Source: AB-629-J13 sp964518835 (GTDB lineage Bacteria; Fidelibacterota; Marinisomatia; Marinisomatales; AB-629-J13). From it: DNA of 31,177 nucleotides. The DNA is taken from assembly GCA_964518835.1 (NCBI GenBank), contig CAZFKU010000011.1, positions 1 through 31,177 of the forward strand. Direction: 5' to 3'. Numbering within the stretch: position 1 is the stretch's first letter; each line of letters starts with the position of its first letter. The notes beneath the pieces are model-generated. The model did no database searches. It saw only the letters and a list, made by a program, of their open reading frames with translations, and was not told where the DNA came from. Positions 1 to 8,657 of the stretch are shown here, piece by piece. Made by a program: the position numbers and the translations under genes.

Positions 1-2151
1 ATAAAAAAGATAAGCGGTTTTTCATTTTACAGTGACAGCTCACAAATTGCCATTTCCGGATTGGATGATGAAGACCAGTGGGACCTATCTTTATATGTGG
101 TTCAGCGGGATACTGCAAAAGAAAATGAATTGAAAGAGGAACGGAAAAAAGAAGAAGAGAAATCTGATGTGAAAAATGGCGAAAAGCAGGGCTTCTTTGC
201 AAAATTATTTGGCGATCACAACAAAGAAGATCAAAAAAAGAAAAAACAGAAGCCCATAATTATCTGGGATAAAAAAGAAATTGATTTTGGTATATTTCAC
301 AAAAGTATGAATTGGTCTCCCAACGGACAAAAACTGGTTTACACAAAAACCCATTTTGGGAAACATCAATCTTTGGTCAATGACATTAAAATTTATGACC
401 TTGAAAGTGAAAGGTCTGATTGGTTAACAGAATCGTTCAGGGCGTCGTATCCAGATTGGTCACCGGACGGAAAACAGATCGTATTTGTAGCCCATGAAAA
501 CAGTATAGCAAATCTCTATACCATGAATCCAGATGGATCTGAAAAAAAACAGTTGACCGATTACACTTATGATACCCAAATAATTAATCCTCATTTTTCT
601 CCTAATGGAGAATCCATCGTCTTTGCCATGGCAGACAAAAAAGCCAATCTGGACTTGTTTCTTCTGAAAATTGAAAACGGTGAAATTAAAAGAATAACAA
701 AAAATCCTTCTGCAGATTACAGTCCGGTTTGGAATCCTGGTGGGGAATATCTGTCCTATACTTCCCATGCCGGAGGTACTCCAAATATTCACACTGTAAA
801 TATTACATCCGGTGAAAGCAAACAAATTTCAGATGTGGGTGATGCGGTGTGGACAGCACAATGGTCTCCATCTGATTCTACGTTAATGGTTACTACCTTA
901 CCAGATGTGGATACGGTCAGGGTTGTAAAAATAAATCCTCTTCGTTCAATTACTACCGAAAAACTCTCAATAAGAAATCGATTCACCAATTGGCGAAATA
1001 TTGAACCGGATATTCCTTTAACGGGGATTGATCCTGCAAAGGAGGTCAACATATTAAAATCCCATGATTATACACCAGGTCTTGGGATTAAACATTTAAC
1101 ATCTTTGGTTCTGCCAATGGGCAATGAAGTAATAGGAGCAACGCAATGGTCAGATGCAATGGTAAGACATTTATTTGTTGGTATTGGAATAGTAGACTTT
1201 TCGGAAAATAATACTCACAGGTTATTGTTTCAATACGCCAATGCTATGAACGAACCAATGTGGGGTATATCCCTGGCATCACTCATGGACTTTAAAATGA
1301 AATCCTACGATCGTTCTAAATGGGGATTGTTTGAAGAAAACAGCAGTATCTCCCTTTGGGCACAGATTCCTTACAACTTTGGTAACACCCTTTCCAGTGA
1401 TCACACTTTAAAGGGAAGTATTAAGTTTGCTGATCGCAATGCTAAGGTCATTAAAGATATAAATCAAGAAACCAACGAAATGATATATCGTGAATCCACA
1501 GATTTTCGTTTTATGCCGGAACCCGCATCAGGGAAAGAAGGACTGATTCGCATATCCTACACATGGCTAAACCGCCGTCCTCATAAACAAAATGGTATGA
1601 TACCTAAACAGGGTTATGGGTTTGACTTTACTTTAGACTATTCTAATTCTGGCTTATTCGGAGATTTTGATTATACAAGAATTATTTCTGATGCCTTTGT
1701 TAATTTTCTTCCCCACAGCAAAAGCCCTGTTGTTATTTACTCAAGAATTAAATCCGTATCAATGTCGGGTAACAATCCCCCTCCTCAGGATATGCCCGCA
1801 ATCACCAATGACACTCCCCTGTACTATAACGGTCAAAACATATTGGGACCGGACGAAGTGGTTCGCCTGAGGGGATGGAATGATTGGCGTCTGGGTGATC
1901 GCCTATTTTTTGGAACCATTGAACCCCGAATTAAGTTGGGGAGATTAGTCATTTCAGGGTTTTTTGACTTTGGAAATGCGTGGTATTCAAGTGCTGGAAT
2001 GGACGACTGGATTGTTACAGCAGGGCTTGAATTGCGGATGGATCTGTTTGGATTTGTTGTGGCTTACGGAACGGCTCAAGAATTGGATCAATGGAAGGAC
2101 AATGAAATCCCAGAAAATTATTTGCGTCTTTCTTTAGTAAATCCGTTTTAA
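1..2151 (+). CDS. TolB-like β-propeller fused to BamA/Omp85-like outer-membrane barrel (5' truncated)
   Basis: The frame is open from base 1, so the gene begins upstream of the window. An ATG/TTG near base 61 is unlikely to be the real start, because the residues before it (…QIAISGLDDED) already read as a propeller blade. PD40/TolB-type repeats follow, with blades carrying NWSPNGQ, DWSPDGKQIVF, HFSPNGESIVF and QWSPSDS at about nt 310-880. A lysine/glutamate-rich insert (about nt 118-260) lies between blades. From about nt 1060 the protein becomes alternating hydrophobic/aromatic strands. It ends with an LRGW motif (near nt 1870), a GFFDFGNAW segment and a C-terminal phenylalanine, features of Omp85/BamA-type barrels. 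I infer an outer-membrane protein with a large periplasmic or surface propeller. The substrate is unknown. The sppA-like gene follows 114 nt downstream on the same strand. Confidence 0.75.
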   Translation: MKKISGFSFYSDSSQIAISGLDDEDQWDLSLYVVQRDTAKENELKEERKKEEEKSDVKNGEKQGFFAKLFGDHNKEDQKKKKQKPIIIWDKKEIDFGIFHKSMNWSPNGQKLVYTKTHFGKHQSLVNDIKIYDLESERSDWLTESFRASYPDWSPDGKQIVFVAHENSIANLYTMNPDGSEKKQLTDYTYDTQIINPHFSPNGESIVFAMADKKANLDLFLLKIENGEIKRITKNPSADYSPVWNPGGEYLSYTSHAGGTPNIHTVNITSGESKQISDVGDAVWTAQWSPSDSTLMVTTLPDVDTVRVVKINPLRSITTEKLSIRNRFTNWRNIEPDIPLTGIDPAKEVNILKSHDYTPGLGIKHLTSLVLPMGNEVIGATQWSDAMVRHLFVGIGIVDFSENNTHRLLFQYANAMNEPMWGISLASLMDFKMKSYDRSKWGLFEENSSISLWAQIPYNFGNTLSSDHTLKGSIKFADRNAKVIKDINQETNEMIYRESTDFRFMPEPASGKEGLIRISYTWLNRRPHKQNGMIPKQGYGFDFTLDYSNSGLFGDFDYTRIISDAFVNFLPHSKSPVVIYSRIKSVSMSGNNPPPQDMPAITNDTPLYYNGQNILGPDEVVRLRGWNDWRLGDRLFFGTIEPRIKLGRLVISGFFDFGNAWYSSAGMDDWIVTAGLELRMDLFGFVVAYGTAQELDQWKDNEIPENYLRLSLVNPF

Positions 2152-2265
2152 AATTAAAGTCGTAAATATTTTCATGTAAAATATTATTCTTTGGTTAAAA
2201 ACCACATAGAACATTCACCCATTTTTTTTAACTTTTATAATTCGTTTTAAGAGGACAATAATACT

Positions 2266-4704
2266 ATGAAAAAAATAATTATAATATTTACTATTTTCTT
2301 TTCATCTATGTTTTCACAACAAAATCCATGGGGAGGGATTTCTGTGGCCACATCGGATAATTTAGATGCCCTTTCCTTAAATCCGGCCGGATTAGGAGTG
2401 GATAGAAGTTCTCAGGGAGGATTATCCTTATTCAATTTGACTAAAGGCGATGAATCGCAATACATGTTACACACAGCGAACAGGGGTGATGGCTTTGGTT
2501 CTACCTTTCGACTGGAAAACCAAAATGATAAATCTGATATGTTTTATTCATTTGGATTGGGGTTTGAACTGGGGAGCCCTCAAATTCTTGGCGGTTTTCA
2601 ATGGTTTTCGGAAAAACAATTTCGGTTCGGATCCTTGATAAGGTCGATGAAATCTGTATCGGTGGGGATTACTGCAGACTACGATCAAAATATAAATGAC
2701 TGGTCTTTGTTTAGAGCAGGAGCAGGAGTGCGACCCATTGGGTCCAAAGTTACACTTGGTGCCGACCTATTTTCATATGACACAGGCTTCGAAAATATTC
2801 ATACATCTATTTTTGCAGAGATTCTTCCCATGGAAGGTTTAAAGGTCAGTTTGGGTTACAGTCCTGCAGTCAATAATGATGAGGAGGAATTTCGAATCAG
2901 TGTTGGAGTTAATTTTGGGGTTGTAGATGGATTTTTCTCCCAACAGAGTTCTTCCAGTGGATTTGGTGTCAGAAAATATAGTCAGGTCCGCCCTACCATG
3001 TTTGAAATTAAAAAAGAGAAAAAACTTAAATATGTAGAAATGAAACTAAACGGTACATTCATTGAAGAACCCCTTGAGGAAAAACCGTTTTCTTTTTCAT
3101 TCCCATCAATGATGCCTTCCATTTTTGGAGGCGGGGACAATGTAAAAAAAATCCAGCTCCGCAGATGGATCGACAGAGTTGACCAACTCACTAAAGATGA
3201 ATCCATTAATGGGATGGTCATTCACCTTGAAAATATTGGAGGAGGGTTTGCAAAACTTTCTCAGGCAAGAGAAGCCCTAAACCGGTTTAAGAAAGCAGGG
3301 AAAACACTTATCGTTTATGCTACAGGGATTTCGAATTCAAATTATTATTTTATTTCAATGGCAGATGAAATTTACATTCCGGACCTGAGTATGGTTAATG
3401 TAACCGGATTAATGATTGAGGTTCGATTCTTTAAGGATTTATTGGATTCACTGGATATCGTTGCTGAAGTAGAACAGATCAGTCCCTACAAAACAGCAAT
3501 GGACCCATTAATTCGAAGTTCAATGTCGGACGAAATGAAAGAAAATTATACCATGCTTTTCAATGATATATACGATCGTTTTGTAAATGGCATAGCTGAC
3601 GGCAGGGGCTGGACTGTGGATAAAACAAAATCCGTGATTGATGGAGGACCCTATTCAACAAAAAATGCTATAAAAGCAGGACTGATAACTAATTTTATGT
3701 ATCCCGATAAATTTAAAGAATTCAAAAAGAAACGGAACGATGAAGAAATCAAATACATCAGTTTTGGCGAAATGGATTCAGAAGAGCACTATGTTTATGA
3801 TTGGGTAGAAGAAAAGGACAAAATTGCAGTCATTTATGCTGTGGGTGGGATAAATGTTGGCAAAAGTAAAAAACAGGGAAGTGTATCACAGGTCATGGGA
3901 AATGAAACCATCGCCAAGGCAATTAAAACCGCCCGTGAGGATAAAGATGTAAAAGCGATTGTCATGAGGATTAACTCCGGAGGAGGCTCTGCGTTGGCTT
4001 CTGATCTTATGTGGAAAGAAGTATGGAATACAACCGTTTCAGATTCTGAAAATGTAAAACCATTTATTGCATCCATGTCCAATGTGGCTGCATCAGGAGG
4101 GTATTACATCGCATGTCAGGCAGACACTATCGTTGCTGATTCGTCAACCATTACCGGTTCGATCGGAGTGATTAGTGGTCGTATTAATTTTTCAGGATTG
4201 TGGGCAAAATTTTACACACATGCTGAAAGGTTGAAATTCGGAGAAAGATCTGATTTGTGGAATGGAAGCCGACTATGGACCGAAGAAGAAAGGTTGTGGT
4301 TAAGACAGGAAATTATTGATGTTTACGGGACATTTTTAAATCGTGTTGCTGGTGGAAGGGAAACCCTTGATTCATTAGGCGTTCATGATGTGGGGATTGG
4401 CAAGGTATGGTCCGGCATCGAAGCAAAGAAATTAGGATTGGTTGATGAATTAGGCGGACTTAATCGGTCAATAGACATTGCGAAAGAAGCAGCAGGAATT
4501 GACCTCGAGGAGGAAGTTATAATTGACGAATATCCCCGGTCAAAACCCTTTACATTCAAAACTATTTTCGATAAAAATGGAAATGGTGGATTCATTATCC
4601 TAAATGGACCTTTAGCCGAAATAAAAAAATCATTGGATGCCCTGCCAAATTTTGAAAATGACCGGATGCAGATGATACTTCCTTATGAGATCATCATAAA
4701 GTAA
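2266..4704 (+). CDS. sppA: SppA-type S49 signal peptide peptidase with N-terminal outer-membrane barrel-like domain
   Basis: This is an 812-aa serine protease of family S49. Residues 1-17 form a signal peptide (MKKIIIIFTIFFSSMFS). Residues about 18-235 resemble PorV/UPF0164-like outer-membrane domains: an early NPAGLG motif, then repeated glycine/aromatic β-strands. From about residue 250 the two tandem S49 domains of long SppA follow. Lys409 in SPYKTAMDP matches the catalytic lysine of E. coli SppA (Lys209). Ser610 in VAASGGYY matches Ser409; the spacing of 201 is almost identical. The family degrades leftover signal peptides and membrane peptides. E. coli SppA is anchored in the inner membrane by an N-terminal helix, which is absent here, so I infer tethering to the outer membrane with the protease in the periplasm. 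The ATG has an AAGAGGA ribosome-binding site about 10 nt upstream. Confidence 0.88.
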   Translation: MKKIIIIFTIFFSSMFSQQNPWGGISVATSDNLDALSLNPAGLGVDRSSQGGLSLFNLTKGDESQYMLHTANRGDGFGSTFRLENQNDKSDMFYSFGLGFELGSPQILGGFQWFSEKQFRFGSLIRSMKSVSVGITADYDQNINDWSLFRAGAGVRPIGSKVTLGADLFSYDTGFENIHTSIFAEILPMEGLKVSLGYSPAVNNDEEEFRISVGVNFGVVDGFFSQQSSSSGFGVRKYSQVRPTMFEIKKEKKLKYVEMKLNGTFIEEPLEEKPFSFSFPSMMPSIFGGGDNVKKIQLRRWIDRVDQLTKDESINGMVIHLENIGGGFAKLSQAREALNRFKKAGKTLIVYATGISNSNYYFISMADEIYIPDLSMVNVTGLMIEVRFFKDLLDSLDIVAEVEQISPYKTAMDPLIRSSMSDEMKENYTMLFNDIYDRFVNGIADGRGWTVDKTKSVIDGGPYSTKNAIKAGLITNFMYPDKFKEFKKKRNDEEIKYISFGEMDSEEHYVYDWVEEKDKIAVIYAVGGINVGKSKKQGSVSQVMGNETIAKAIKTAREDKDVKAIVMRINSGGGSALASDLMWKEVWNTTVSDSENVKPFIASMSNVAASGGYYIACQADTIVADSSTITGSIGVISGRINFSGLWAKFYTHAERLKFGERSDLWNGSRLWTEEERLWLRQEIIDVYGTFLNRVAGGRETLDSLGVHDVGIGKVWSGIEAKKLGLVDELGGLNRSIDIAKEAAGIDLEEEVIIDEYPRSKPFTFKTIFDKNGNGGFIILNGPLAEIKKSLDALPNFENDRMQMILPYEIIIK

Positions 4705-4731
4705 TAACAGTGGTTTCCGGCAAAAAATAAT

Positions 4732-5367
4732 TCAAAGCATTGGGACAAAACGTACCGGGAGAGTGGATTTGATTTCCACCTTTCCATCTTTGTCTTTTGT
4801 AACCACCCTTAATATTTGGCAGTCTTTTTTTTCTTCCACAGGGATGACCATAATTCCTCCATCTGCTAATTGATTAACTAGCGCTTCATGGACTTTTTGC
4901 GGACATGCGGTCACCAGAATTCGGTGGAAAGGAGCATTTTTCTCCCAACCCATTTTACCATCAGAATTGTGAATCTCTACATTTTCAAATCCCAACCTGC
5001 TAAGGCGTTTTTTTGCTGAAACGGCTAAAGAATTATGAATTTCCAGTGATATGATTTTTTTTGCCAGCAGAGAAAGGACTGCTGTTTGATAACCGCAGCC
5101 GGTACCGATTTCAAGAACGGTGTGATGAGGCTTGACCTTCAATGCTTCTGTCATGTACCCAATAATATAGGGTTGACTAATGGTCTGTCCTTTTCCGATA
5201 GGCAGGGGTCCGTCAAAATAAGCCATGCTTTTATAGGGGAAGCCTACAAACTCATGCCGGGGAACTGTTTTCATGGCGTTCAACACATTTTTATCGGAAA
5301 TTCCTCTTTTTGTTAATTGAGATTCAACCATAGATAATCTTTTTTCAGTTATTTTTTCACTTGCCAT
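4732..5367 (-). CDS. pcm: Protein-L-isoaspartate O-methyltransferase
   Basis: This 211-aa protein is full length for bacterial Pcm. It methylates abnormal L-isoaspartyl residues with S-adenosylmethionine, starting the repair of aged proteins in the cytoplasm. The SAM-binding motif I is VLEIGTGCGYQTAVL at residues 84-98. The family motif GQTISQPYIIGYMTEAL (residues 60-76) precedes it and contributes to substrate binding. The end carries the typical LPVRFVPML tail. The ATG start gives an N-terminus without a signal peptide, consistent with a cytosolic enzyme. It is convergent with the sppA-like gene (27 nt between stops) and divergent from the secreted propeller gene, with only 38 nt between the two start codons for both promoters. 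Confidence 0.95.
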   Translation of the reverse strand: MASEKITEKRLSMVESQLTKRGISDKNVLNAMKTVPRHEFVGFPYKSMAYFDGPLPIGKGQTISQPYIIGYMTEALKVKPHHTVLEIGTGCGYQTAVLSLLAKKIISLEIHNSLAVSAKKRLSRLGFENVEIHNSDGKMGWEKNAPFHRILVTACPQKVHEALVNQLADGGIMVIPVEEKKDCQILRVVTKDKDGKVEIKSTLPVRFVPML

Positions 5368-5405
5368 AAACTCAAGATTCCCTGAACTTCCATGCCAAAT
5401 TTAAA

Positions 5406-6389
5406 GTGAATTTCTTGAAAACCGCCCAGATTATTCTTCTCCTCTTTTTTTCCATTACCTTTGGTAAAGAAGTAGAACCTGTTCGAATCATCCTTTCAGG
5501 ACCTGCAGGTGATAGAACTCTTGAGATGTCCGGTCTTGCCTGGGCAGGGGAAACTCTATTGCTTATGCCTCAATACCCAAACCCGGCTAAACCCTGCATG
5601 TACGGAATCGATAAATCTATAATTAAAGATCGGATAAAAAATCCACATGTTCCTATAAAACCAAAAGAATATTCACTTCAATTAAACAATCTTGTGGATC
5701 TTGTACCGGGTTTTCAAGGATTTGAAGCATTGTGTTATGTTCGGGAAAACCTTTATTTTCTCATTGAAGCAGAAACGGACAGGCACATGAGCAGTTACCT
5801 GGTTGCCGGTAATTTTAACGAACAGGAACTAACAATTTATTTTACCCTGGATCGGTTAATAAAAATTGATGTTCCTGCAGAAATTCACAATATGGCGTTT
5901 GAATCCCTGCTTTACACCCGAAAATCGCTGTGGGCATTGTTTGAAGCCAATGGGATGAATGCAAATCCAGAACCCACTATAAATACATTCAGTCTTGGCC
6001 TGACACCAAAAACAAAATTTACCTTTCCAAATGTTGAATACCGGATCACTGACTTTACAACTGTGAACAATTATGGTCACTTTTGGGCAATCAATTATTT
6101 CTGGCCCGGATACCGCAAACATGTAAATCCGGAAAATGATGTGTATGCCCATCAATTCGGAAAAGGGGAAACACACCAAAAAAACGAACATGTGGAAAGG
6201 CTGCTGGAATTTCAAATTACAAACGATGGCGTTGTTCCTTCCGGGACACGACCGGTGGAAATCGTTCTGGAAGAAAATAACCCAAGGAACTGGGAAGGGC
6301 TTGTGAAAATGGATGATTTGGGATTTCTGATCATTTCCGATGAACATCCCGAAACCATCTTTGCCTTTATTCCATATTCTTTAAACTAA
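5406..6389 (+). CDS. Secreted phytase-like / esterase-like β-propeller protein
   Basis: This is a 327-aa protein with a GTG start and a clear signal peptide (hydrophobic stretch IILLLFFSITFG), so it is exported. The body has blade-like repeats with conserved acidic positions: MSGLAW, GFEALCY…LYFLIEAE, AFESLLY…LWALFEANG, and near the C-terminus NWEGLV…GFLIISDEHPETIFAF. The NWEGL…ISDE pattern resembles the phytase-like propeller family (PF13449-type), whose members include phosphoesterases, and also the related SdiA-regulated/YjiK propellers. I cannot place it more exactly. It is followed after 10 nt by a secreted S1/P1 nuclease, so the two are probably cotranscribed and may work together outside the cytoplasm. 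No ribosome-binding site is obvious before the GTG, so the exact start is less certain than the frame. Confidence 0.6.
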   Translation: MNFLKTAQIILLLFFSITFGKEVEPVRIILSGPAGDRTLEMSGLAWAGETLLLMPQYPNPAKPCMYGIDKSIIKDRIKNPHVPIKPKEYSLQLNNLVDLVPGFQGFEALCYVRENLYFLIEAETDRHMSSYLVAGNFNEQELTIYFTLDRLIKIDVPAEIHNMAFESLLYTRKSLWALFEANGMNANPEPTINTFSLGLTPKTKFTFPNVEYRITDFTTVNNYGHFWAINYFWPGYRKHVNPENDVYAHQFGKGETHQKNEHVERLLEFQITNDGVVPSGTRPVEIVLEENNPRNWEGLVKMDDLGFLIISDEHPETIFAFIPYSLN

Positions 6390-6399
6390 AAGATAAATT

Positions 6400-7155
6400 A
6401 TGAAAAAACATTTCTTTATTTTTTTTCCCCTTTTTTTGTCTGTTGTTTTTGGCTGGGGAAAAACAGGACACCGAATTGTAGGATATATTGCTGAGCAACA
6501 CCTCACGGAGGATGCAAAAAGAGGTGTGTCCTCAATTTTAGGTCATTCAAGTTTAGCAATGGTGAGTACCTGGGCTGATGAGATAAAATCAGATCCCGAT
6601 TGGAAGTATGCTTACGACTGGCATTGGACCACTATTCCTGATGGTGAAAATTTTGAAACAGGAAAGCGGTCAGGCAAGGCAGTGGAGAAAGTTCAAGAAT
6701 TTTTATCGTTATTAAAATCCGGGAATGGAACCCAATCAGAGAATGAGGTTGCCCTAAAATTCCTCGTTCATCTTATTGGTGATCTCCATCAGCCCCTCCA
6801 TGTTGGGAATGGAACTGACAGAGGTGGAAACGATGTAAATGTAAAGTGGTTTGGAAAAAGTACCAATCTCCATGCAGTGTGGGACACTGATTTGATTGAC
6901 CACCAAAAACTCAGCTATTCAGAATATGGAGATTATTTGATTTTGGGTTTAACTGAAAAGAAAAGGGCAGAGTGGATAAATACAGATATTTTTGGCGTCA
7001 TTTCTGAATCTCAAAAATGGAGGGATCAAACCTATAAATTTGAAAATGATAATTTAAAATGGGATTATTTCTACCAAAATAAGGAATTGCTTGAATTGAG
7101 ACTTTTGCAAGGCGGCGTTCGTTTAGCTGGTATGCTGAATAGGATTTTTCGGTAA
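6400..7155 (+). CDS. Secreted S1/P1-type zinc nuclease
   Basis: This 251-aa enzyme hydrolyses single-stranded nucleic acid, and many members also remove 3'-phosphate from nucleotides, using three zinc ions. Residues 1-18 are a signal peptide. Cleavage after Gly18 would expose Trp19 as the mature N-terminus, which in this family is itself a zinc ligand. All other ligands are present with the spacing of nuclease P1: His24, Asp60, His75, His124, Asp128, His134, His158 and Asp162. The core motif is HLIGDLHQPLHVG at residues 124-136. The enzyme should act in the periplasm or medium, plausibly in phosphate or nucleotide scavenging. It lies 10 nt after the phytase-like gene. Its stop is only 17 nt from the stop of the convergent CsgG-domain gene, with no obvious terminator between them. 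Confidence 0.93.
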   Translation: MKKHFFIFFPLFLSVVFGWGKTGHRIVGYIAEQHLTEDAKRGVSSILGHSSLAMVSTWADEIKSDPDWKYAYDWHWTTIPDGENFETGKRSGKAVEKVQEFLSLLKSGNGTQSENEVALKFLVHLIGDLHQPLHVGNGTDRGGNDVNVKWFGKSTNLHAVWDTDLIDHQKLSYSEYGDYLILGLTEKKRAEWINTDIFGVISESQKWRDQTYKFENDNLKWDYFYQNKELLELRLLQGGVRLAGMLNRIFR

Positions 7156-7172
7156 CCGATAATCTCAAATGT

Positions 7173-8612
7173 TTAAAAGTTAATAAACCGAATTCCAATA
7201 GAAAAATATAGCCCTGCAGGATTGACCGATGGTTCAACTCCATCATCCCACTCGCCGTGAAAATTCATCGCTTCATCACCTTCACCTTCCGTATAAACCC
7301 AGCGGTCGGATTTATCCGCTAAAATATAATGGACACCCAAAACAATATCCTTAGTTCGTGACACAAGAAATTCTGTATTCAGTCCGATGGTAGGAGTAAA
7401 CTGAAATTTATGTACATTTTCCGGCTGATCATCCTGTCTGAAAATTAAACTGAGGGGTAGATTTAGCGATGTTCCAAATGAGAGAAAGCGGGTATGGATA
7501 AACCTGAAATTCACTCCTCCCATCAGAGATGCTTTAAAGTCTCTATCCTTTCGGGAGTCTGTTACAACACCCAAAGCCCCTCCTGCTGAAAAACTGAACC
7601 GGCTGAACGGAAAAAACTCATAGCCGATATCAAGCCGTTTTTCATCAATCGATTCATTATACACCGCCGAAAAAAGCCAACCTCCGAAATGTTGGGGTTT
7701 TTCCACTAAGGAATATCCGGTCTTAATTCCCCTGTATTGTCTGATAATAAGCCCTTCGCTTGCATCATCTCCGGAATTTATTACTCTCACCAACCCTGCA
7801 GATTTCCCCGGTAAAATAAATTCCCTTTCCCGAATTGTTTTATGTACATCCGGCTTCATTATTTCGAATATCGTGCCTTTTTTCACTCCCAATTCCGAAC
7901 CTAACAGCATTGTGAGACGACTTCCGTTTCGAACCAAAACTTCACTTTTCAGGAGAAACATTCGCCTTAGTTTTGTTGATATCTGCCGGCGAACCTGATT
8001 CAATACTCTTCCTAAGGATGAGGCTCTTGTTCCGCCTGTGTGCTCCCCATATAATTTGAATGAATGAAGAGATTTCCCTGTTTCAATATCAATTTTTCGA
8101 ACCTCTGCTTGTAGAGACGTTTGAATATTATGGGGGTATTTTTCTTTTGAATCATCATTTGAGAACATAGACCGAATTATCCCAGCTGCCAGCTCGGTAC
8201 CAACCCGCTCCCAAAATCCCCCTTCTTCTTCATCGTCATCGTCATCAGAATCATATTCTGTGGGCGGTACCCCCCTCTGCCCAAAGGACAGAATTGAAAC
8301 AATCAATGCCTCCTCAGCTGAAGCAATTTCTCCATAATTCACCACATCATCATCTCGTATCACACCGCTCATCTGCAGTTTTTGTTCGTTGAGTATTTTT
8401 CCCAGATGATTGCGGTCTATGATTTCGAACCGATTCAGATTTACAGCTTCAGATGAAACCAAATCGGCAATTGTGGCCTCGATTGACTTCCTCCCTTTTC
8501 CTTTGTCTGCCGGTAAAATGAGGAGTCTATCCCTTTCTTCTGAAATTTCATGGATTCCGGATTGGCTGAAGGCAAAAGATAAGAATAAGATCAAAAATAG
8601 ATTCAATTTCAT
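7173..8612 (-). CDS. CsgG-domain protein with FlgT-like C-terminal module and β-barrel
   Basis: This is a 479-aa protein with a signal peptide (LFLILFLSFAFS). It has no lipobox cysteine, unlike true CsgG. Residues about 28-110 match the CsgG fold: LLILPA, then FEIIDRNHLGKILNEQKLQMSGV, then an ALIVSIL strand. An acidic run of aspartates and glutamates (121-130) interrupts the domain before it resumes to about residue 220. Residues about 224-305 (LVRNGSRLTM…GVKKGTIFEI…GLVRVINSGDDASEG) look like the small C-terminal domain of FlgT-type proteins. Residues about 310-479 are β-strands ending in a terminal Phe, as in outer-membrane barrels. The role is unknown; it may stabilise or export something at the outer membrane. 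It starts 45 nt after the ABC permease stop and may belong to that operon. Confidence 0.7.
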   Translation of the reverse strand: MKLNLFLILFLSFAFSQSGIHEISEERDRLLILPADKGKGRKSIEATIADLVSSEAVNLNRFEIIDRNHLGKILNEQKLQMSGVIRDDDVVNYGEIASAEEALIVSILSFGQRGVPPTEYDSDDDDDEEEGGFWERVGTELAAGIIRSMFSNDDSKEKYPHNIQTSLQAEVRKIDIETGKSLHSFKLYGEHTGGTRASSLGRVLNQVRRQISTKLRRMFLLKSEVLVRNGSRLTMLLGSELGVKKGTIFEIMKPDVHKTIREREFILPGKSAGLVRVINSGDDASEGLIIRQYRGIKTGYSLVEKPQHFGGWLFSAVYNESIDEKRLDIGYEFFPFSRFSFSAGGALGVVTDSRKDRDFKASLMGGVNFRFIHTRFLSFGTSLNLPLSLIFRQDDQPENVHKFQFTPTIGLNTEFLVSRTKDIVLGVHYILADKSDRWVYTEGEGDEAMNFHGEWDDGVEPSVNPAGLYFSIGIRFINF

Positions 8613-8657
8613 TCCGTTTAAATGCTGCAGAAGATAAAGGGTTTCAAATGATTTTTT

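Noticed and set aside
460..1052. Two minus-strand open frames opposite the propeller region
   Set aside because: The propeller blades are clear on the plus strand and the antisense translations show no domain.
5856..6347. Minus-strand open frame of 163 codons inside the phytase-like gene
   Set aside because: It is antisense to a gene with signal peptide and motif support. Its Phe/Ile/Cys-rich translation has no recognisable domain.
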